NCBI GenBank assembly: GCA_022113835.1
Contig: JAILWY010000027.1
Coordinates: 2,234,501-2,298,500, forward strand
DNA from: Atopsyche davidsoni
Taxonomy: Eukaryota; Arthropoda; Insecta; Trichoptera; Hydrobiosidae
DNA length: 64,000 bases
Direction: 5' to 3'
Numbering within the stretch: position 1 is the first letter of the stretch; each line of letters opens with the position of its first letter. A program made the translations under genes and the position numbers. Positions 1 to 12,776 of the stretch are shown in pieces. The notes beneath the pieces were generated by a model. The model ran no database searches. It saw only the letters and a program-made list of their open reading frames with translations, and was not told the origin of the DNA.

Positions 1-1
1 C

Positions 2-36
2 TTAGTAAATATCTTAACGTATGTAATATTTACTAA
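2..36. repeat. Short perfect hairpin
   Basis: Ten bases at 2-11 (ttagtaaata) are the exact reverse complement of 27-36, with a 15-base loop. It may be only an AT-rich chance stem, or the edge of an element that starts left of the window. Confidence 0.4.
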
Positions 37-78
37 AAATATCATTTTACAATTTGATTTAAGATTACCATAATAATA

Positions 79-517
79 CACTAAAGGTGGGGCGGGTACT
101 AGTACCCGTTTTGCTGACTGCTGTCTAAAAGCGGGGCGCGTATTAATACCTTTTTGAATGTGTTGACTCTAAAAACGGCAGAAGGTCATTTTACTCTTTA
201 GGTTTACAGCTCGTAATGTTTGTTAAGACTCGTCAACGTTACTTCTACCAATACTGTCCAGTGATTCTGAGCAAAGTGGAATGGCCAGAGAATGATAATC
301 CTCCAATTATTGAACAATTTTTAGGACAAAGTGGTGTTGTTGTGATGCCAAGTAATCCGCAAAGTGTGCACCATATGAAGTGGTTCATCTTTTTATTGGG
401 AACGATTTATTTGACTACATGCAAATCAAAGAGTGTATAGACTAGATTTCACACGTGCAATTTTACGCAAATTTTGTCCGCTTCGCATATCAGTTTAGTC
501 AATTTGGTTACCAGCTT
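79..517 (+). mobile_element. Interspersed repeat, copy 1 (facing copy at 20511-20920)
   Basis: This stretch is repeated in inverted orientation at 20511-20920, with high identity over about 400 bases. The outer end carries a 16-base perfect palindrome at 93-108 centred on tactagta. A related G-rich motif (aaagcggggcg) recurs near 128. The middle carries a decayed coding segment. The inner end has a partial second copy at about 602-682, which repeats the sequence at 421-470 and then the terminal ttacctgctt. The two copies face each other, so they could be long terminal inverted repeats of one 20.8-kb element, but independent insertions are simpler because the intervening DNA has no coding content. 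Family unknown; a TTAA-type piggyBac relation is possible. Confidence 0.6.
216..440 (+). pseudogene. Decayed transposase-like coding segment in repeat copy 1
   Basis: An ATG-started frame of 74 codons reads through the repeat. The segment around FYQYCPVILSKVEW and QFLGQSGVVVMPSNPQS is shared with the copy at 20.7 kb, where codon 4 is a stop. Differences between copies are mostly amino-acid changing (Y/C, S/N, P/S, P/A), as expected of neutral decay. Near 350 the likely ancestral frame shifts. The alternative frame, ending at the TAG near 441, reads YEVVHLFIGNDLFDYMQIKE, which loosely resembles the segment before the catalytic domain in piggyBac-like transposases (hydrophobic-FF-x-DEL-). That is an inference from pattern only. 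Unlikely to encode anything today. Confidence 0.4.
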
Positions 518-601
518 AAAATATAAATATAATATAAACTATTCTTAACAAAAATCTCATAATTAACTCGGAGTTGCTGAACGGAAGAAAAAAAATAAAA
601 A

Positions 602-682
602 CGTGCAAATCAAAGAGTGTATAGACTAGATTTCACACGCGAATTTTGCCACATCAGTTTAGTCCATTTAGTTACCTGCTTA
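602..682 (+). repeat. Partial internal duplication of repeat copy 1
   Basis: Repeats 421-517: the same gcaaatcaaagagtgtatag sequence, followed by a shortened version of the end that finishes in ttacctgctt. Lies 85 bases after the main copy ends. Likely a second truncated insertion or a tandem duplication. Confidence 0.6.
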
Positions 683-689
683 AAGTGTG

Positions 690-3600
690 ATAATTAATCA
701 ATGAACGATTTTATAAATGTTTCACAACTATCACTCAAAGTTTCAATGTCGCTTGAGTGAATGCTCGTCTTTTGGCAGACTAGGCTACACTGCCAATGCG
801 GTATTGTTATATAATTAACGATACGTATTATCAAACAGAAAAACGTACGGTTATATAGAAAGCTAGGTAGTTTATCATGAAGCAATAGAGACTAGTGGTT
901 TCCAGCCTCACGCCTCATCAGCTGAGGCGGTGTTAACTCTATCGTATGTGAACTGATTGATTGGTCGGCACATTGTTCAGATGTTCCTAATCTCGAATGT
1001 TCCTGAAAAAAACAACACTCGAGGCAGCCGTTCATTATAAGTTAGACTTGTTAATCCATCAAACTAAATTGTTAATTTCGTGTTTCAAAGAGATACATTA
1101 TACACGACCTCTGTGTCTGTACATTCGTGTAACTAATGAAGACCTAAACTTGTATCTCTATTATGTACAATAGAAAAGTATGATTGCTGGTACAGTTCTT
1201 ATAATACTGATGATGGATATACTGACTTTTATTTACATAACTATAGTAAAATCTTAATTATAATATTACTGATAAGAATCAAGGCAGTCTTAAATACAAA
1301 GGCCATTGTCTCAAAACATCTGGTTTTTGGCCAAAGCTAAACTGATTTATATTAATAAACTTTCATAAGATAATCTTTCTGATAAATTAATCATGACGAA
1401 GAGGCTTCAGATTCAAATGTCGTTTTTTTTAATCCGCAAATAAATTAATATTTATGATAAAAATATCATCGTGAAGAAAAAAAACAATACTATATTGAAT
1501 ATTTATAAAGAGCCTTCATATTAATGAGACAGCGATTCATAATGAATATTTAAGGGAAGGGATTCGACTTGACATATGTGTATAAATAAATAATCATATG
1601 CAATTCAAGGACTTTTACTCATATTTGATATTTATTTTAAATTTATATTAATTTCGTAAAGTTGTCGAAAATAATGAAGATTCTGTTTAAAAGTGACGTA
1701 ACAGATAATTATAAATATCTTTATCTTATTTTCCATGTTTTAATTTGCTTTCATCCGTCTTACGTTTTTTATCCTGAAATACCTCTTGGGGTTTGAATAA
1801 AATTCATGGCATCCCTTAATACAATTCTATTAGCTCTTTATTCATAACTCGATCGTCACTTCTAAATGATCTATGAGAGAGCAACAAATGAAATGTGGCA
1901 GCTTTCAATGCGCCCCATTTTCCCAGGGGAGGCTGTGGGTTTTACACGGTTTCCAGGGTCGTGAACATTTCCACAGCCTTTATTGATTTTTCTCCTCACA
2001 ATACTTCACGAGGAAAACAAAACTCAGTTATTTTTAAAATTACATTGATCTTATCACATCTGGATTTGATATGAATGACAATAAATCATTTAGAGAATTT
2101 TTTGATATGCTTAACTAGCCAAGCATATTTTGTTGTTTTACCAGGCAAATACAGCCTTTTTAAACCTGTTACATTTATTATTATTCGAGATGCTATTAAG
2201 AATGAAAGAAGAGTCATGAGTGAAAAGAGTAACATGCGTTTATGTGAAGTGAGAACATGGAGTATTTGGATAGTGAATTTACAACAAAGCTAGAATATCT
2301 GAATCAATCAAATCAAAATAGAATTTAAATTTTATTTGAAATGCATATAATCTAAGCAAAATACTCAAAAAAAAATGTGTATATTTTTTAACTCTCGTTT
2401 ATCTTGGTTAGTTTTAGTTATAACTGTTTCTTGGGACGTGTGTTTGGACACAGCTGCACTTAGTTTAAATCACGCGCAGGTTCAAAGAACTTAAATTATC
2501 TGAAGCTTTTGAAGATAAATGGGGATGAAAAAGATAAATATTAAATAAAATGAAAATGACAGTGACACATGAAATATTAGGAATACTTGAAAAACGAGAA
2601 TCTTCTTGTAAGACTTTGAGACAGCGGCTGCTGTCTATGAACTTATTTTAACTTATTGTGTAAAATGATTAAATTAAATAATCAAATGATTACTTTTATA
2701 TGTTAAAAAATAGAGGAGTTATTATTATTTTCATTTTGAGTTAAAGTGTTTAAATGAATAAAGGTGAATTATAAAAAGTTTACGTATTGTTTTTTTAGAG
2801 AATGTATTAGTCGTTTCATTCTCAAATATTAATATGCAAAATACAATGTTTGAACGATGTTATAATGGATATTTTCAAATCCGCCTATAAAAGGAAATAA
2901 GAGAGAAATATATTTATTAATAAAAAAAAAACAAAACATCTATTCTTTTATAATTTAGCAAATTCTGGGAAAGACATATATTCGTTAATCAAAACAACAA
3001 GCAAGTTGCAAGAAAAAGCTCGGTATTTTAACATTATTGACTCGAGTTCTTGTGTTAAGGCTGTTACCTGATTCCGAGAAACTCTTCCACCTGGCTGTAC
3101 CTGGGCTTCTGGCTCGGTATATTGACATAAATAATTTCTATGAAACACTACACCTGAGCTTTGTATATTTGTAAAACTAAAAAAGTAAATACTAGAAAAA
3201 CCAACCGAGACCGACGACAGTAAACACACTTTGAAATATGACAAATAAAAACGTGAATATTTTAAAATTTCGTTTCGATAAGATAACTAAAAGTTGTGAG
3301 TTCAAATCATACTCGTGTGTCAAAAAATATAAATTAAAATCGTGAATCAATCAAAAATATTATTTTCAGCATCTTTGTGAGATATCTTCATATATTCATG
3401 TAAACTTTTACGGGCATGTTTATTTTATAATCAGAATTACGAGATAAAATAATGTTTTCGTTATTCTTTATAACCTATTTATGGCTTCAGATAAAATACA
3501 GTAATGAGAATCGGTAGTTACTATCGAAAACCCAAAGGGAGCGAATGCTGTAACATTTATTTTATATTTTTTATACCCGCATCTGGCTGTAGACCCGCGG

Positions 3601-6600
3601 GGTTGTAAAGAATAAAGTCAGCCGAAAATTATTCTGTAGGTTTATTTGTTTATGATCTTATTTTATTGGCAACGGCACAGATGTATCGTATTATACAACC
3701 TTCATTTGAAAGAAGTTACAGCACCACCCTTGTACTGAGTTCAGTCTAAAAAGTCTGTCTTACATTTAAACTGAAAAAATTGCACGATGACGATTATAAG
3801 GCGAACTACGCAACAGACAAAAAATAAGACTATTTTATTTACTTAAAAAACACTGTATGCATATAAATAACAGAAGGTTGCATAAAAACGTTGAATTTGA
3901 GAAATTTTCTTAACAGCGGTGGTGAAGTTATATTTTCATAAAAATCTCGCTCCTCAAATATGATGAAATTTTTAATCAGTCGCATCATGTCAGGAGGTTT
4001 TAAGGGGTGGTTGTACCGAAGTCTTGCAACTTACGACCCTCTGTGATACTGTCGGAGGCTGCACGGGGGGTGGAAAGTCGTAGAGAGTGACAGATGAAAA
4101 GTCACTGATGAAAGTCGGCTTTTATTGCGACAGAATTTTTTGGGGTGGAATAATAATTATGCACTGGCTACGTAATTGCGGACTCTTGTTTATTTTTGTT
4201 TATTCGAATTTTCATCTGACAAGTGTGTTTAATGCTGCGTGATAAAAAAAAACAGGATTTTAAATTGTAGAAATATTTATTACAACACACATAAATTTTA
4301 GCGGTCAATTATATATTACAATCTACATTCGCAAAACGTAATTATTATGATACTAGTTTATTCTAAATTCGTTTATATAAAAAAAAATGTATATTATGAT
4401 AATGGCAGTTCAATAACGTTGACTGCCTTTAACTTATAAATCGTTGGTCTAAAAAAATATTAATTATAAATAAAATAGCCTTAAATCTTGACATTTACTC
4501 AATTAATGTTTTATTTGTGGAATGACAACTACTAGTTTCATACAAATCGATATCCACCCTTGAAAATAAAATAAATACCTTTTTTTGGATAAAATTATGA
4601 TTATTAGTGAACGGTTGCTGGAAAAAAAATGTATCAGTGATCTTTAAGAAAATATTTCTTCTAGTAGAAAAACCTAAATCATGAAAAATTGGCCTCAAAA
4701 CGCTTCTTATCCAGCGTGAGGTCCTTTTGAAGTTATGCAATCAAAATTTAAGCATATTGTAAATTATATTTTTAAGTACATTTTTTTTTCTCGAAATCCT
4801 ACAATCACAAAGGCAAAACGCAGCATCGAGTGCGGTTGAAGTACATAAATCTACATAAACCGCAGGATCGGAGTGCTCAAACAGGACTGCGTTGCCAGTC
4901 AGGACATGTCCTCTGTATAAATGCTAATTTAATCTGTCCTCTACACCATCTTCAAATGTTTATGTGCAAATAAAAGCGGACGGCCCAGCTGGGCTTCGGG
5001 TTGAACTCCTCCGGGTCGACCTACTCCGGGTGCTTTTTTTTAGAGCTTTCCTGAAATGATAAACTATGCATTAGATACTAAAACCCACCAGGGCTAGGAG
5101 CTCTCGACTGAATGTGTTATTTTTATTAACTCATTTTAAATATTTTTACTGTGCCAAAACACATTTCATATGAGCATTAGATTAACTTCGTTCTTGGATT
5201 AGAATCTATCGACGTTTTAATCACAGTACTGAGGCCATCTTCATGTATCCGCAACCGAATCGTCATATCAATAGTAATAGTATAATGTGAAATCAAATCG
5301 TACCGATATTTTTTCTTGGTCTAATTATCTGTTTATCAATATATCCTAATCATAAAAGTAAGCATAGTGTTATAAAAAAAACTTTATTTTAATTTATTAG
5401 AAATATTTAAACATAAACTTTTTTTCATATAACTATGCTCGGCATTTGAAACGATGTTGGTAACAATTTGAAAATGTTTTTCAAATTGTTTTACTTTTAC
5501 TTTAAAAAATTTAATCACCCAATTCCATCCGTTTTGAATTTAATTTTTTCACATAAAAATGGTTCAGAATTCGGCAAAACATTTAAGAGCTCCCACTCGC
5601 TTTTACTTTTTTTACTGTACAAAATATTTCATAAACAACCATAAATGGATCTTTATTATTTCATTGCATAATAAATTCAGTATTCAAACAATAATTTTTT
5701 TTTGAATTTGTAAATAACTCTATACTCAATATTTTATCTCATTCAAAAGACGTGGAAAGATTTATTTACAAAGCAAAGCTCGGCAGCATCTGAAAAAAAA
5801 TAGCATACAGCTGAAGGAATTGACGCGAGCAATAACGGTCGCGTACTAACAACGCATTACCCAGTATTGAGTATTGATAACTATTTATTAGAAAGACATG
5901 TACAAATAAAAAAACTTATTATTTTTATTTTTAAATTTTGATAAAATTAGAAAAAAAATTTTTTTATGTCTTTAGGGTTATTTTATAGAGATTTTTTTTT
6001 TTACACGGTAACTTTAATGTAATTTTCTGATAGTTGCAACCCTGTTCTAGTCCGTGGCATCGATTTCCTTTACATTTATTGTTCTTTCTTTATTTTCACC
6101 CTGAGCCTCCGTTAAATAGACCGGAGCGCACGCAGACCACGCGGCCCCATACACCGCCCCATACAACCCCATAGACGAAGACGTATAGACGACAACGGCG
6201 GATTCTTTCGGCCGAGTCTCGGGAACTTATCTACTTTTACAGTTCTCGCTTTATTTAGACACTTGAGTGTCGGTACTTAATTTTATTTTCTCTTTCAGCT
6301 CAATCCGGGTCCTTTCTCGGAAGCCTCGCGAGGATTTTACTGCCTGTGGTCTTTAATTAATCGGGAATTAGGTTTAACTTTACCGCTTTTAATTACAGCT
6401 TACACCTCTAGGCAATTATTTAAACACTAGAACCATCGGTGTATGTTATAAATTTTTAATTAAACAGAGCCGCGTTATGTACAAACATTCCCCATACATA
6501 TTAACAATTATACCTTTTATTTGCTTCGTATGTTATGCACGAAAAAAATACCTATATTAAATATTTTAGAATAAATGTGTGGTTTATGAACCCATAGCTT

Positions 6601-9240
6601 ATATCAGAGATATTTAAACAAACATGAATAGTTGATTAGCTGTTTTGTGATTTCCTTGTTTGAATTTACTTTGTAACTTGCTCGTTGAGAATAAAAACAG
6701 TGATTTATTTTAACATTCTCATTATCATATGACAACGAGATTTCACTGGTGAATTCGGCAATATTAAAGTATTGTCTCAAGGCTCAAAGGTAGTTTGACT
6801 TAAAACTTTCTCTCTAACACATTTAAAACAAAGCACTTAATGATGTTACAAGTCAAACAAAACCACTGGCTTTGAATCAGGTTTCTCCTTTGGTATACTT
6901 ATAGGCTTCTTATTTTTGTTATCTGAACTAAAACGCTAGTATATCAATGAATATGTTCGATTGAACTAAATATTTGATGAACATTATACTAATGTCTTTT
7001 GTATAACCTACAACGTATTTTTTCCATTACGAGACATTTTTAAAAATACTTATGATTGATGCATTTCACTAAATTTCAAGTGAAAAAATAAAAACGCGAG
7101 AATCTCCAGAGCTTTAGAACTTGCTTTAAGTTTATATGTAGCTTAATTAAAAAGCTTAGTTTGAAAAGACTCAAAGTTGCTGCTTTATTTTATATAAGTT
7201 GCAGCATCTAAGATGAAACATTTCTTGGAAAAAATGGTACTTATAATCAAATGAGCGGAAATTGAAGTAATGAAAACTATAAATGAAGTGTTGAACTTTA
7301 ATTAACTATAAATCTTATAAACTACTTCTTCGTTAATAATAAAATCAAAACAACTTAGGTAGTATATTTAAATCACAATTTATTGGCCTATTTCAATTTA
7401 ATGGTCCATAGGCTACAATGTTTGAATATTTTATACAAATATATTGTTACAGAATTTATTAATTGCCTTATAGTATTAGAAACTACAAATATATATTCAA
7501 TGAAAGTATACTCTGATTATATAAAAAAACTTCTCTTTGATTGAAAAAACTAGCATCTTAGAATCACGAAGCTAATTTCACAATACAGACAAATTACATA
7601 AAAATTATGCACCGGATATAAATACACATATATAAATGAATAATTGAGCATCTAAGTATCAAAAAATATTTCTCATTGCTTCTAAATAATTTACCATTTC
7701 AGATAAAAGGGCATCTTAGCAACATGCTCTCTTCAATACATCAGGAACGAAGCGAATTTCACAATACAAACAAGTGGCACACAAATTATTTCGTCAAATA
7801 CGGGCTCTTTGACGCCGACTGATTCAAGGCAAACAGCAATTAAGTGCCAGCTCTTGTATGAAACAACAAATTCTGAACTTAAAAAAAAATCCCTGAAGAG
7901 CACTGAATGTTTACATGAATTAACTTGAGCAAACACGGCCGATGAAAAATAAACCCCGTGCCTGCCTTGAAGATGCGAATTTCCTTCTTATTACAACCCC
8001 AAGGCGATCCATTTAGGGACCCTTGCCATAAGGGAAGCCAGGGAAGCTAGCATAAACCATATTTTATTAAAAATTATTATATATACCTTCAGATTATTAT
8101 GTTATTATAAGACGTTCTTTATTCTCAAGTGCCTCTCTTCATCTATCAAATATCTTACTAAATATATCTCTATCCTAGAACAGTTTTACTAATACGGCTG
8201 TATTACGGAAGCTATAGTTGATTTCTAAAAAAATATGTTCAAAACAGGATACCTCATATCATATATTTAATAACCGCATTATACTTATAATATATATGTT
8301 AAAAGTTTGTAAAAAAATAAGGCTATAGATTTACTCGTACACGTGACTTTAAAATCCTAAAGGGAAAATATTCAAAAAATATATAAAATATTTAATTTTA
8401 AATAATGCATGGTCACCTCAATTGAGAGTAAATAATATTGTATCAAGAAGATCAAAAGAATAACTGCTTGATGGAGATTCGTGTAATTTGAAAGAATTTG
8501 CTTTTTATCTCAATTTATCTGAATAAATATACGCGGCCTATAATTCAATATAATTTAACATTATAAGAATAAAAGAAGATGAGCTGAAATCCTGTTTTCT
8601 TAAATAAAGGCTTTGTTCATCTTTTATATTAAAAAATCAAAACGTTTGACTAAGTTATTCTCTTTCAAAGCTCCATGGTTTGGCTTTAAATAAATATAGA
8701 TTATTTATAATAAATATATAATTATGAGCGTTTGAATGTAAGTAAAAGCTTTTTATTTTAAAATATAAGGATTTAAACATTAAACTATATTTTCAGTAAA
8801 AAAAAAAAAAAAATTAAATATATTTGATAAAACACAAAAATGTTATGCCGTTTTTCGTTTTTCTCTTAAAATAATTTATTTTACTGAAATAACGGAACTA
8901 GCACGATGGATCACTTTAAACCAAGAGGTTGATTATTTCTTGTATAACACCTTTCAGCCAGCTTCATAGTCAGTTAATTAAAAAACTTGCTCTTTTCTCT
9001 ATCTCAAAACTAAAAGTTCCCGGGGGGGGTGAAGGCTGCGAGGGGTGGGGTAGGGAGAGGGTAAGTTTCTGTAAAAGTAAACTTACAGGGCGAAGGCCTT
9101 CGGAAACTAGTCAAAAGGCTGAAGGTTGCTTGTTGTTGGAGAGTTTCTAACAGATCAGGAGATTAAAGCTGGATTTAAAGCGTCGTGCTGAAAAATACAA
9201 ATGATACTTTTTTCTCGATAAAGTAATGTTAATACCAAAA
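690..9240. other. AT-rich DNA without recognised genes
   Basis: No convincing exon, RNA gene or element seen over about 8.5 kb. ORFs here are short and have AT-driven residues. Visible features are a GC-rich island at about 6110-6240 (cytosine-rich, no long open frame), a weak duplication at about 7549-7605 and 7707-7790 sharing aatttcacaataca, and a G-rich tract at 9022-9061. Could be a large intron or intergenic DNA. Confidence 0.5.
9022..9061 (+). other. G-rich tract with G-quadruplex potential
   Basis: An eight-G run at 9022-9029 is followed by four close G runs at 9042-9061 separated by loops of only one to three bases, which fits a stable parallel G-quadruplex on the + strand. The tract ends in gagagggtaagt, which also resembles a strong 5' splice donor, but no exon is recognisable upstream. 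Confidence 0.45.
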
Positions 9241-9258
9241 TTTACTAAACAAAATATT

Positions 9259-9878
9259 ATATTAATTTTAGATTAATGTCAATCAGAATGCGTTTTTATT
9301 TACCCATGCAGGTATTAGTATATTTATGTGATTAAGCACATTTTTTCATACATTGAAAACAATTAAAGAAAACTCTCAGAAAATATCATCGTGACTTGTG
9401 AGGGATTCGAACCCACATCCCCAAGCTTTCATGGCCGGTGCATTTATCCAACTATGCTAACGAGCCACTGCAATTTAGTGAGAATTTTTAATAATCATAT
9501 TCTACATATGAACTAATATGCTCGGGCTAATCAATATTTAATGATTTGCAAACACTGGACTTTTTTTTAATTAAAGTAACAAGTGAAGCATTTTAATATC
9601 CAAATCTGGTTTATTTATTATTTTTAAAATCTATTGATGTTTAGCCGAGACGCGCACCATTCAATTATATTAATTTTAGATTAATGTATTAGTTCATATG
9701 TAGAATATGATTATTAAAAATTCTCACTAAATTGCAGTGGCTCGTTAGCATAGTTGGATAAATGCACCGGCCATGAAAGCTTGGGGATGTGGGTTCGAAT
9801 CCCTCACAAGTCACGATGATATTTTCTGAGAGTTTTCTTTAATTGTTTTCAATGTATGAAAAAATGTGCTTAATCACA
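9259..9878. mobile_element. Foldback tRNA-derived SINE, locus 1
   Basis: Two tRNA-like SINE units lie head to head as a perfect inverted repeat by eye: 9325-9518 against 9687-9880 (194 bases each), with a 168-base spacer. The composite is flanked by a 13-base direct repeat, taaacaaaatatt, at 9246-9258 and 9879-9891. That is the kind of target duplication left by LINE-driven retrotransposition, so the inverted dimer seems to have inserted as a unit. A second direct repeat of 23 bases sits at 9257-9279 and 9665-9687, at the start of each half. The same family occurs at 12.4, 22.1 and 40.7 kb. Transcribed, it would fold into a long double-stranded RNA. Confidence 0.75.
9745..9815 (+). ncRNA. tRNA-like head of SINE locus 1, right unit
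   Basis: Reads as a tRNA-derived RNA polymerase III promoter: an A-box-like tagcatagttgg near 9747 and a perfect B box, ggttcgaatcc, near 9792. The mirror copy lies on the - strand at about 9390-9466. The cloverleaf is not intact and the unit continues into a non-tRNA tail (cgatgatattttctgagag), so this is a SINE head and not a working tRNA. Confidence 0.6.
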
Positions 9879-9894
9879 TAAACAAAATATTGTT

Positions 9895-10901
9895 GAGAAA
9901 CACCAACTTATCATTTTCTCCAGTTGGTATAACTTAACCTTTGTTAGTAAAAATAAATATATTTGTTAACATTAATATGGTGAGAATCATTCAATATACT
10001 CATTTACAAAATTTACTTCTAAAAATGTTATATTCGTTATCAAGAATGAATAAAATATTACCACGTCTTCGGCTTTAATTTTTTTAGATCGATTTGGTTT
10101 TCAGGCATCTGCACCGTTCTACATAAATCATTTACCCTAAATAGGTCCTAGTAAAAATATAAACCGTTTTATTTCCAGCCTTAAAAAGGCCGTACAATTC
10201 TCGAACCAATAAAAAACATTTTATTGCCCTTCTTTTTGTATTCTGATTGGATCCTTGACATCAATTTGTAAGTCAGTGGGTCTCTAGATAGTCTCTCGGA
10301 GACAGATGACAGTTGTAAAGGGAATGTAGACGACAATTAAGACTAAAGCTGGTTGTTCCGATATAATACTAAGCAGACCCTCTTTTAATGAACATAGAAC
10401 CTTTTAAAAGAAACCAAATCTAAAATTCTCTAAATCTACCAAACTTTTTTTCATCCTTTTCATCCAAATTGTATGCCGTTTTAATAATCGGTATAAATGG
10501 ATTACGCTATATAAAGTGATTACAAACAATCACGGGTTTGTCTAATTTGTTGTATATTACATACTAAATATTTAAATCAAATTGTTTTACGAATGAAACC
10601 CATTTTTAATGAGAAAAACATTCGATAAATCCCTATATAAAGAGTTTCTTCTGTGGTTTCAGTTCCTCCCTGTTACGCACAATTTCGTGTCTAAAATACC
10701 TAGATCCTATCGCCTTACCTTATCTTTGGGTGCCCCAAGGTTCATTTGACATTAAAACAGCCTACACACGTTGCGGAACAACCGATAACCAAAGGGTGAC
10801 TTGCCAAAAGCGTATTTTTAGTTGTTTTTTTTATGCTAAACAACGCCCAAAATTAAAAGATGCTATTGACTTGTGCTTCTTAAATTACTTGTCATTTTTC
10901 C
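9895..10901. other. AT-rich DNA without recognised genes
   Basis: Nothing coding recognised. At about 10759-10790 is one occurrence of a dispersed motif (cctacacacgttg followed by acaac and gataac) that recurs in altered form near 19726, 46191 and 54235. Confidence 0.4.
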
Positions 10902-10905
10902 TTAA

Positions 10906-11426
10906 GGGTCTAGGTCCCATAATCGAGTTTTTATGATCATTTTCTAGTCCGTTTTGCAAAAAATCTACTGCATTAATCAAAAATATTAAAATGCAAAAAG
11001 TTTGATACATGTCTTCTTCCGAACACAATATGTTTTTATTTCTTATAAATTTACTATTAATATGATAAATATGTGTTTTTCCGATTGAAGTGTAGGAACT
11101 TAGAGATTCGTCCGGTACATTTTCCATTTTCTAAACATTTAAAAGTCTTTTTATTAATTGGAATTATAAGATTAAATATAAATTATGTGCGTCTTATGAA
11201 AAGTCGTCATTTTATCCAATTTTTCAACATCTTCAAGATATAATTAAATAATAAAAAATAGATAAATATAATTGATAGGTTTTTCAATACTCTGTAAAAA
11301 AATCAACTTTCGATATATAAAAATAAAGTGACAAATAAATTAATTAAATAACACGATTTCGCCAGGTAATGGACTCTGGCCTCCGGTTGGACACCAGAGG
11401 CAATTAAAAGGCTGGGAGCAACTGCC
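10906..11426 (-). mobile_element. TTAA-bounded repeat, left copy
   Basis: About 520 bases that recur in reverse orientation at 13563-14123. The outer end reads gggtctaggtccc directly after TTAA (10902-10905), and the inner end abuts another TTAA (11427-11430). Shared blocks include atttcgccaggtaatgga near 11360, the atttatcatattaatag block near 11060 (read on -) and the terminal ggtctaggtcccat. The copies differ by many substitutions and small indels, so insertion is not recent. TTAA at both edges is the target used by piggyBac-type elements, but TTAA is common in such AT-rich DNA and the two ends of the unit do not match each other as terminal inverted repeats. Confidence 0.6.
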
Positions 11427-11430
11427 TTAA

Positions 11431-12366
11431 ATTTAAACCATAAAAAATTAAACAATAAAAAAATGATGGAGACGTTACAAGAAAACGTTTTTGTGTACAA
11501 ATGATTAGCGCACTTGATTATTAATTATAATTTAATGTAAGTAGAAACGTCAAAACCACTACAGGGTATCTGTAGCGAAACGAATTTTCAGCAAAAAAAC
11601 TTCCGAGCTCTAAATTTAGTTTTTCACATTGACGGGGTCTTTCAAGCCACCCCCGCAATTAAACAGTAGGTTCGTATTCAAAACTAAGGGTTGCGATCAT
11701 TAGAGAGCCCCCCCCCAACAGTTTGGAAGTTTTTATGGCGGTGCTCGAAACTAACGTACTGTTTTTATCACGTCTTATCTCTCATCTGTCATTGTAAGTC
11801 GGGACTCTCGCCCTGGCCTGTGTGTGTTCAGCATAATGAAGCCTGCAGGACGAGCAGAACATCCCTAATTAGGAGCCAAAAGCCACCCCGCCGAGAGCTT
11901 CCCCCAAAGTCTAGGTTGAAATTTTTGCCAAATTTTGTTTAAAACGAGTTTCAGTTGCTCAATTAGAGACTTGGATAATTACTGTAATGTTTTTAATTTT
12001 GCCAAAGTGTCAATTGAATGTTTACTAACTTTAACGCTTAAATATTACTTTTGGAGTAAATTTATTATAACTAATTATCTACCCTCACAACTCTTCAAAA
12101 TCTTTTTAAATGTCTACTTTTAATTTAATTTATTCAAAACTTCATTAAATATTTTCTTAAGCTAAATTTTTGGTTTATTAAATTAAACAATAATACAGTC
12201 GAATTTCAATTTAAAAGTTCAATTATCTATTGTTATATATTAAAAAACAAGCTTCCAGTAATTAATAGAGATGTTAAAAAATAGCTACTTTGAATCTATG
12301 TCTTAGGTATTAAATTTGTAGAAAATAATTTATATATTACTAGCACGTGTAAGTCTAATCGAAGGC
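11431..12366. other. Unassigned DNA between TTAA-bounded copies, left part
   Basis: No recognisable domain. Contains a nine-C run near 11707 and a GC-richer stretch at 11630-11920 with an open frame of 83 codons that I do not recognise. If the flanking copies are the inverted ends of one element, this would be its interior, but no transposase is seen. Confidence 0.3.
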
Positions 12367-12379
12367 CAAATATAATATA

Positions 12380-12776
12380 TGTATCTATTTTATGGATCGG
12401 TCAATCAGATGCGTATTTATTACCCATTACGGGTTTATTATATTATTACTAATATGATTAGGCACATTAGTTCATACATAGAAGATGACTTAAAGAAACT
12501 CTCAGAAAAATATCATCGTGATTTGTGTGGGTGACACAAATCACGTGATTTGAACCCACATATTACAATATTGATTACCTGGGCACATTGATTCATATGT
12601 AGAGTATGACTGTTAAAAATTCTCGATAAACGGAAGTGATTCGTTGGTACAAGGGTTCGTACACCGGCCATGTAAGCCAGGAGATGTGGGTTCAAATCCC
12701 ACACAATTCACGATGATATTTTTCTGAGAGTTTCTTTAAGTCATCTTCTATATATGTACTAATGTGCCTAATCATA
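12380..12776. mobile_element. Foldback tRNA-derived SINE, locus 2
   Basis: Same family as locus 1. The composite is flanked by a 13-base perfect direct repeat, caaatataatata, at 12367-12379 and 12777-12789. The left unit (about 12440-12545) is inverted relative to the right unit (about 12640-12776); both carry the atatcatcgtga / tcacgatgatat tail and the ctctcagaa / ttctgagag block. The left tRNA-like head is truncated. The right head has gattcgttggtac, the ggccatgtaagcc centre, and a B box ggttcaaatcc near 12688. More diverged than locus 1, so older. Confidence 0.7.

Noticed and set aside
9390..9466. Functional tRNA gene on the - strand
   Set aside because: A and B boxes are present, but the cloverleaf does not pair and it is an exact mirror of the SINE head at 9745-9815.
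12513..12704. 63-codon - strand frame
   Set aside because: Antisense reading of the tRNA-derived SINE head, a common false protein.
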